From assembly GCA_900771325.1 (NCBI GenBank), contig CAAGNN010000094.1, positions 1-38,302 on the forward strand: a stretch of 38,302 nucleotides of DNA, in the 5' to 3' direction. The notes beneath the pieces are model-generated. The model worked only from the letters and a program-made list of their open reading frames with translations, had not been told where the DNA came from and made no database searches. Shown piece after piece: positions 34,111-38,302 of the stretch (positions are counted from its first letter, which is position 1; each line of letters starts with the position of its first letter). The DNA comes from Kiritimatiellia bacterium. GTDB taxonomy: Bacteria > Verrucomicrobiota > Kiritimatiellia > RFP12 > DVOR01. A program made the position numbers and the translations under genes.

Positions 34111-34373
34111 AGGTCCACCGGGATGGGCTGTTGGAGCTCTTCGCGGGGCTCTTCCTGCTGGGTGAGCAGGGGGAGGAAGTCCATCTGGAGGGCCTTGGCG
34201 AAGCGCGAGGCGGTGCGCAGGGTGATGGAGACATCGCCATTGAGCACCTTGGTGACGTAGGGGCGCGAGGCGTTCATCCTCGCGGCCAGCGAGGTCTGAT
34301 TGAGGCCAAGGTCCTTCATCCGCCGAAGGACGGCCCGCAGGAAGATAGAAGCCGCTCGATCAATCTCTTTCAT
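34107..34373 (-). CDS. XRE-family transcriptional regulator leading the glycan operon
   Basis: An 88-residue cytoplasmic DNA-binding protein. The helix-turn-helix lies in MKDLGLNQTSLAARMNASRPYVTKVLNGDVSITLRTASRFAKAL (residues about 19-62), the standard XRE/Cro core of five helices. The C-terminal 25 residues are Glu/Pro-rich. The ATG at 34373 is chosen because the conserved core starts shortly after it and a dyad lies in front. A longer form from 34415 would overrun that dyad. The 4-nt overlap with the flippase start indicates cotranscription. Control of the locus, including its own gene, is inferred. Confidence 0.85.
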   Translation of the reverse strand: MKEIDRAASIFLRAVLRRMKDLGLNQTSLAARMNASRPYVTKVLNGDVSITLRTASRFAKALQMDFLPLLTQQEEPREELQQPIPVDL

Positions 34374-34386
34374 CGTGCGGCGAAGT

Positions 34387-34402
34387 GTATCAAACTTGAT
34401 AC
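34387..34402. promoter_or_regulatory. Candidate operator of the XRE regulator
   Basis: GTATCAA-AC-TTGATAC is a perfect 7-bp dyad around 2 bp. It lies 14-29 bp upstream of the regulator's ATG, where the -10 region would be. The position suits binding by the regulator to block its own promoter. Confidence 0.6.
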
Positions 34403-34447
34403 CGCTGCGCAACACAACCGACGGTCAGTTCGGCGCAAGAGGCCCCT

Positions 34448-35317
34448 TTAGCGGCGGAAGTTGGCGCTCCAGCCGAGTTTGAGGGCGAGGGGGGCGTAGG
34501 GGTTGTGGTGCTCGGGGAGGAGGAGGCGCACGGGGCGCGCAGAGGCGGTGGCTTCGAGGGCGGCACCGGGCGCAAGCGAGGCGACGGCCACCCCGTCGGC
34601 ATAGACCCTCGCGGGGGCACCATCGTCCTCATCGACGCGCACGACCACCCGCGTGCCATCGGGGATGACCAGCGGCCGAGCGCTGAGCGCATGCGGGGCA
34701 ATGACGCTAATGACCAGGGCCCGAGCCGCGGGCGAGACAACCGGTCCGCCGACCGAGAGCGAGTAGGCGGTCGACCCGGTGGGGGTGGCGAGGATGAGGC
34801 CATCGCAGAGGTAGCGCGCCACGGGGAAGCCGTCGAGCTCCAGGTTCAGGGCGAAGGCGTGACCGCTCTCGGCCCGGCTGATGACCACATCGTTGAGCGC
34901 GTCGGGAAAGCGCGCGCTGCCCACGACCCCGGCCGCCAGCGCCGTCCGCGCCTCGACCGCATACCGTCCTTGCGCGAGCGCCTGCAAGAGGGGTCCAAAG
35001 CCCTCCTCGTTGACGGCGGTCAGGTAGCCCAAGCGCCCGATGTTCAGCCCAATGAGCGGCAGGTCGGTGGCGGCAACCGCGTGGGCCGCGGCCAGGAAGG
35101 AGCCATCGCCGCCCAGGGAGATGACCCCCTGCGCGCCGGCCTGGGCAAAGGCCTCCGGAGCCACACCCGCCGCCGCGCCCAACGCTTCGGCCGTCTCCGG
35201 CGAGGGCAAGAGGGCAATCCCGGCCGCGCGCGCCGCGCGCACCAACGCCTCCACTCCCTCGCGGGCCCGCGGCCGCGTGAGGTTGGCAATCAGCCCCAGC
35301 GAAGCAATCGGCCTCAC
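34448..35317 (-). CDS. nadK: NAD kinase
   Basis: The 289-residue enzyme phosphorylates NAD to NADP in the cytoplasm. GGDGSFLAAAHAVA (about 69-82) is the GGDGT-type active-site motif. NIGRLGYLT follows, then NDVVISRAESGHAFALNLELDGFPVARYLCDGLILATPTGSTAYSLSVGGPVVSP, the nearly invariant family core. Its ATG overlaps the yhcH stop by 4 nt, giving a GT2-yhcH-nadK operon. The last ~30 residues are unconserved. Confidence 0.94.
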   Translation of the reverse strand: MRPIASLGLIANLTRPRAREGVEALVRAARAAGIALLPSPETAEALGAAAGVAPEAFAQAGAQGVISLGGDGSFLAAAHAVAATDLPLIGLNIGRLGYLTAVNEEGFGPLLQALAQGRYAVEARTALAAGVVGSARFPDALNDVVISRAESGHAFALNLELDGFPVARYLCDGLILATPTGSTAYSLSVGGPVVSPAARALVISVIAPHALSARPLVIPDGTRVVVRVDEDDGAPARVYADGVAVASLAPGAALEATASARPVRLLLPEHHNPYAPLALKLGWSANFRR

Positions 35318-35778
35318 AGGAGCACTTTAACGATCACCTTCTTCACCCGGTCCGCGCCCGGCACCCGCTGCCCCGGCGCGTGCGCATCCTGCGGGAAGAG
35401 GACGAAGAAGCCGCCCTCCGGGAAGGGGATCGCCGTCCCCGCGCCGGCCACGAAGCCGATGTCGGCCTCGGGATTATAGGGCTTGGTCTCGGCGAGGTCC
35501 GCCGTCAGCGGCCGCCAACCGATGGCCTCGCGCCCCTCGAAGAGGAACTGAATATCGGCATAGGCGCGGTGATACTCCAGCGGACACGCCTCCGGCGCGC
35601 GCGTTTCGTATTCCTGGACATTGGCGAAGAGGGCCTCGGTGCCATCGGGCAACGCCTCAATCACGTGGTGCCCAACCGCCGGCGGCGCCTTCACCGCCTC
35701 GGCCAACCACGCAAACGCCTTCTCGAAGCGCTCGCCGAGCGCCAACTTCCCAGCCTGTTCCAAGGTATCGATAATCAT
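35314..35778 (-). CDS. YhcH/YjgK/YiaL family protein
   Basis: A 154-residue member of the YhcH family (DUF386, cupin-like), soluble and linked to sugar or sialic acid metabolism in some bacteria. EYHRAYADIQFLFEGREAIGWRP is the typical core. FVLFPQDAHAPGQRV holds a cupin-type metal-binding segment, and VKKVIVKV closes the barrel. The start at 35778 has AAAGGAGCAAG before it. It overlaps the GT2 stop upstream by 4 nt (ATGA). The extended -10 TG-C-TATCAT at 35814-35806 lies within the end of the GT2 gene and may give a separate transcript. Confidence 0.88.
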   Translation of the reverse strand: MIIDTLEQAGKLALGERFEKAFAWLAEAVKAPPAVGHHVIEALPDGTEALFANVQEYETRAPEACPLEYHRAYADIQFLFEGREAIGWRPLTADLAETKPYNPEADIGFVAGAGTAIPFPEGGFFVLFPQDAHAPGQRVPGADRVKKVIVKVLL

Positions 35779-36746
35779 TGCTTGCTCCTTTCCGCAATCG
35801 ACTGAATGATAGCACATCCGCGCCCCGCCGCCAACTTCCGCGCCAGCGCCCAATAGTAGCCCGCCGGCACGCGCTCGGTCACCACCCCCAGGAATGCCCC
35901 CTCCCGCCGCCGGCGCTCAAAGCGCGGACCCCGCCCCCGCCACACCGGCAGCACCCCCCTGAGCACGCACACGCCGGCCACCGTAGCCAAGAAGAATCCC
36001 CCGCGCCCCAACCACAGCCGCCACCCCCACAACGCCACCGCCGAGGAGAGCATATTCGAGAGATAGTCCCGCCAGACCCGCCGCTGCGGCAGTCGCCGCG
36101 CCGTGCTTCCCTCCGCGTGCAACGCCGGCTCGGTGGGCACATACCACACCTCATAGCCCGCCAACCACAGTCGGTGGCAGAAGTCCACATCCTCGTAGTA
36201 GCAGAAGAACTCCGGCCGGAAGAGTCCCCCCGCCGCCGTAATCGCCTCCCGCCGCACCATCAAGAGCGCCCCCTTCCCCGCCAAGACCCGCGCCGCACGT
36301 CCCGCCACCTCCCCCGGCGCCTGACGGTACCCCCGATGATGCAACACCCCCAGCCGCGTCAACCCCTCCCCGCACGCATCGCTCGTCCCATCCGGCAATC
36401 GCAGCGTCCCTTGCGCCGCCCCGACCTCCGGTCGCGCCCGCAGGAAGTCCAACAGCTCCCGCACCGGCTCGCCCGAGGGCAGCAGCACATCATTATTCAG
36501 CAGCAGCACGAAGGGTCGCGTCACTCCCGCCAAGAGCCGATTGTTCCCCGCCGCAAATCCCTCATTCTCCTCCACCCGTTCCCAATGCACCCCCGCCTCC
36601 GGCTCCAATGCCGGTGCCGACCCGTTGTCCAGCACCCGCACCTCCGCCCCCGGCACATGCGCCCGCACCGCCCCCAAACACCGCCCCAACAGCTCCCCGC
36701 CATTCCAGGAAACCACCAGAATACTCACCTCCGAAAACGCGCTCAT
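35775..36746 (-). CDS. GT2 glycosyltransferase, rhamnosyltransferase-like
   Basis: A 323-residue GT-A enzyme. SILVVSWNGGELLGRCLGAV, VRVLDNGSAPA, NEGFAAGNNRLLAG and VLLLNNDVLLPSGEPV match WbbL/rhamnosyltransferase-type proteins. EFFCYYEDVDFCHRLWLAGYEVWYVP is the family's ED-containing motif, and a hydrophobic segment near 245-270 may anchor the protein. The ATG at 36746 is supported by the promoter before it. The longer frame upstream is GC-rich non-coding DNA. It is the first gene of the GT2-yhcH-nadK unit, distant from the two main glycan loci. Confidence 0.87.
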   Translation of the reverse strand: MSAFSEVSILVVSWNGGELLGRCLGAVRAHVPGAEVRVLDNGSAPALEPEAGVHWERVEENEGFAAGNNRLLAGVTRPFVLLLNNDVLLPSGEPVRELLDFLRARPEVGAAQGTLRLPDGTSDACGEGLTRLGVLHHRGYRQAPGEVAGRAARVLAGKGALLMVRREAITAAGGLFRPEFFCYYEDVDFCHRLWLAGYEVWYVPTEPALHAEGSTARRLPQRRVWRDYLSNMLSSAVALWGWRLWLGRGGFFLATVAGVCVLRGVLPVWRGRGPRFERRRREGAFLGVVTERVPAGYYWALARKLAAGRGCAIIQSIAERSKQ

Positions 36747-36752
36747 ACGCCT

Positions 36753-36762
36753 ATAATACCAC
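36753..36762 (-). promoter_or_regulatory. Extended -10 of the GT2 gene, predicted leaderless
   Basis: Minus-strand TGTGG followed by TATTAT (36758 down to 36753), only 6 nt before the ATG at 36746. No Shine-Dalgarno. Confidence 0.55.
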
Positions 36763-36769
36763 AAAGCGC

Positions 36770-37158
36770 CAAGGGCTAGAGGGGGAGGCGGGGGAGATGC
36801 TTTCTTGGGGGAATTGAGGGTGTGGAGGGTGTGGTGGCTCCGCCCCCACGCCCCTGGGCAGGACTGCTCGCCCTGCACCCCGGGAGCGCAGGGCGCTCCA
36901 CCCCGGCCGAGGCGCCCTGCGGGCACCTCGGCAATAGCAACCCAGGCGCAGCGGGGGTGGGCCTTAGGCCGGGCTCGCCCCTGGGTGTAGGCTTGCCGCT
37001 GGGCCCTGAGTGGCCGGGCGCAGGCTTCGGCCATCGGCGGTTGTGTGGCGCCGTGCTTGCGCGGCGCACCCCGGTCCCCCGCGTCCGCCAACGGCGGCGC
37101 GCCCCGGCGTGCCCGCGAGCTTGCTCGCGGGTCGGTCGCCATCCCCCACCCCAAAAGC
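36770..37158. other. GC-rich intergenic region without a supported gene
   Basis: About 390 bp of very GC-rich sequence. All long frames through it lack start signals and have shadow-like composition. A perfect inverted repeat, CCCGCGAGC-TT-GCTCGCGGG, lies at 37112-37131. I see no other element that I can name. Confidence 0.5.
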
Positions 37159-37185
37159 AAACCGGGCGCGGAACGCGCCCGGTTT
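37159..37185 (-). terminator. Terminator of the PEP-CTERM gene
   Basis: AAACCGGGCGCG pairs with CGCGCCCGGTTT (12 perfect pairs) around GAA. On the minus strand it is followed by GCTTTTGG. It lies 25 bp past the stop at 37210. Confidence 0.85.
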
Positions 37186-37209
37186 GGTGTAGCAAAGCCA
37201 ACTGCAACC

Positions 37210-37986
37210 TTAGGCCTGCTTCCGGCGAAGCGCCAGCCCGGCCACCCCAACCGCCAACAACGCCAACACCGTCGGCTCGGGAACCTCCGGCGTAGAAGGT
37301 TTCACTTCACCGAGGGAGAGGGTGATGTTGTCAATGGAGTAGACATCTTGGTTGTTCTGACCGCTCTGCTGAATACCTGCAATGCCAAAGACGAGCTTGT
37401 CGTTCGCCCCCCAAGTGCCATCCTCCCCGAAGACCGAGGAAAGGTCGAGGGTCTCAGTTACCGTCAGGGTGGTCGCACCAGAGGCAACCGTGTAAGTCTT
37501 CGTATCGTTCACCCAGGTGGTCGTGCCATCGCGGACGACCCCCACATAGACCTGCCCCGACTGGTCAGCGTTGTTCGCTTTAGGCAGGTTCAAGGTAAAG
37601 GTGTAGTGCACCGCATCGGTCGGCGAACCCACCATTCCGCCAAGAACGATACCTACGAAATCGCCGCCAACACCATTGCGATAGGCCATACCAGCCGAGC
37701 CAGTGTTATCGCTGTTCGTCCACGCGCCTTCCGTGATGCCTCCACTCGTCGGCCCCCCCCAGTTGCCAATGGCTCCACCCCCCTTTTGCCCCATATAAAT
37801 CCCGGCATTCTTTCCGGCCAGCGCATTCTGCCAGTTGTTAGCGTCGGAGCCAAGGTTGGTCAGGGAGGTCGAGGCCGATGCCGGCAGAGCCACCTTGGTC
37901 CAATTGTAGTTAGACCATTCAACAGTCAATGCCGAAGCGAGCCCGGAGAGGGTCGCGGCGAGAAGGAGGGTTAGCGCCTTTTTCAT
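37210..37986 (-). CDS. PEP-CTERM exported protein
   Basis: The 258-residue product has a signal peptide (MKKALTLLLAATLSGLASA). Its C-terminus has the complete PEP-CTERM signal: VPEP, then the hydrophobic stretch TVLALLAVGVAGLAL, then basic RRKQA. Such proteins are cut and processed by an exosortase and are usually linked with exopolysaccharide loci. The exosortase is not in this window. The mature part (residues 20-230) is beta-rich with Thr, Asn and Gly, as in surface matrix proteins. AAAGGATGAAC precedes the ATG at 37986. A G8 run (coding sense) at 37753-37760 lies in the reading frame. The promoter contains a C9 run. Confidence 0.9.
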   Translation of the reverse strand: MKKALTLLLAATLSGLASALTVEWSNYNWTKVALPASASTSLTNLGSDANNWQNALAGKNAGIYMGQKGGGAIGNWGGPTSGGITEGAWTNSDNTGSAGMAYRNGVGGDFVGIVLGGMVGSPTDAVHYTFTLNLPKANNADQSGQVYVGVVRDGTTTWVNDTKTYTVASGATTLTVTETLDLSSVFGEDGTWGANDKLVFGIAGIQQSGQNNQDVYSIDNITLSLGEVKPSTPEVPEPTVLALLAVGVAGLALRRKQA

Positions 37987-38060
37987 TGTTCATCCTTTCA
38001 ATCTTGCGGAGAAGCGAACTCCCGGCATCCACCGACAGTCCTTCTCCAAAGAACACCACT

Positions 38061-38089
38061 AGTATACAGGCCCCCCCCCATCACGTCAA
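38061..38089 (-). promoter_or_regulatory. Promoter of the PEP-CTERM gene with a C9 run in its spacer
   Basis: Minus-strand TTGACG (38089 down to 38084) and TATACT (38066 down to 38061) are separated by exactly 17 bp. The spacer contains nine consecutive C on the plus strand (38071-38079). The predicted leader is about 68 nt. Confidence 0.75.
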
Positions 38090-38188
38090 CCACCCGGCGG
38101 GGCCTTTTCGCCCTTTTGGCACTTTTTCCTCTCCCTGCGTCCCGCTCGATAGAGGGAGGGGGAATACCAATCCGCGGCCACCCCAAAA

Positions 38189-38302
38189 ATCCACCCGGGG
38201 CGGGTCGGGGGTCAACCCGGGGCGGGTCGGGGGTCAACCCGGGGCGGGTCGGGGGGCAACCCGGGGCGGGTCGGGGGGCAACCCGGGGCGGGTCGGGGGA
38301 AA
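38189..38302. repeat. Five tandem copies of the 22-bp GC-rich repeat, running off the window
   Basis: Units start at 38189, 38211, 38233, 38255 and 38277, with exact 22-bp spacing. Each contains CAACCCGGGGCGGGTCGGGG (first unit CCACCC). The family is the same as at 6663-6750. The G-rich strand could form G-quadruplexes. The block may continue beyond the window. Confidence 0.92.

Noticed and set aside
36776..37207. Several frames of 60-150 codons in the GC-rich intergenic region
   Set aside because: They overlap on both strands, have no start signals and show low-complexity Pro/Arg/Gly/Ala composition.

Overview
The window looks like a GC-rich Gram-negative bacterial chromosome, most plausibly from the PVC group (Verrucomicrobiota/Kiritimatiellota type). 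This is inferred from a PEP-CTERM exported protein, a diverged HU-type protein with a C-terminal extension, large exopolysaccharide loci and many secreted hypothetical proteins. No rRNA or tRNA gene was found, so the placement is tentative.

Layout. (1) 1-11.5 kb is a high-GC core region. It holds pgk, a secreted transglutaminase-like protein, a PcnB-type nucleotidyltransferase and a convergent secreted GH63-like glycosidase. A 22-bp tandem repeat block follows, then a compact run coaD-yceD-rpmF-plsX-fabD-fabG-acpP ending in a strong terminator. (2) 11.5-17.2 kb, all minus strand, is a polysaccharide locus: two GT4 glycosyltransferases, a Wzy/ligase-type membrane protein, a GT2 and an acyltransferase-3. 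GC is clearly lower in its middle. (3) 17.2-21.8 kb is an accessory island: two small proteins with near-perfect Shine-Dalgarno sites, a structured intergenic region, a 5'-truncated HU-like gene copy, a PD-(D/E)XK-like protein, an ABC/SMC-type ATPase, the intact HU-like gene and an array of four alternating 22-bp dyads. (4) 21.9-34.4 kb is a second polysaccharide locus. It is minus strand except for one hexapeptide acyltransferase. An XRE regulator leads a flippase, a nitroreductase-like protein and a pyruvyltransferase-family protein. Next come an exported protein, an SGNH-like membrane protein, GT2, LicD, GT8, GT2 and GT4. (5) 34.4-38.3 kb has nadK-yhcH-GT2 joined by 4-bp overlaps, then a PEP-CTERM protein gene whose promoter spacer contains C9, and a second block of the 22-bp GC-rich repeat.

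How the genes fit together. The two glycan loci together provide sugar transferases, a flippase, a polymerase-type protein and decorating enzymes (O-acyl, phospho-substituent, pyruvyl). The PEP-CTERM protein would be expected to pass through an exosortase, which is not encoded here. The ATPase plus nuclease-like pair between the two loci looks like a defence-type cassette and lies between an intact and a truncated copy of an HU-like gene.

Regulatory pattern. Six genes have an extended -10 of the form TGnTATAMT (or close to it) ending only 6-9 nt before the ATG, with no Shine-Dalgarno. This predicts leaderless transcripts. Genes inside operons instead carry ordinary Shine-Dalgarno sites.
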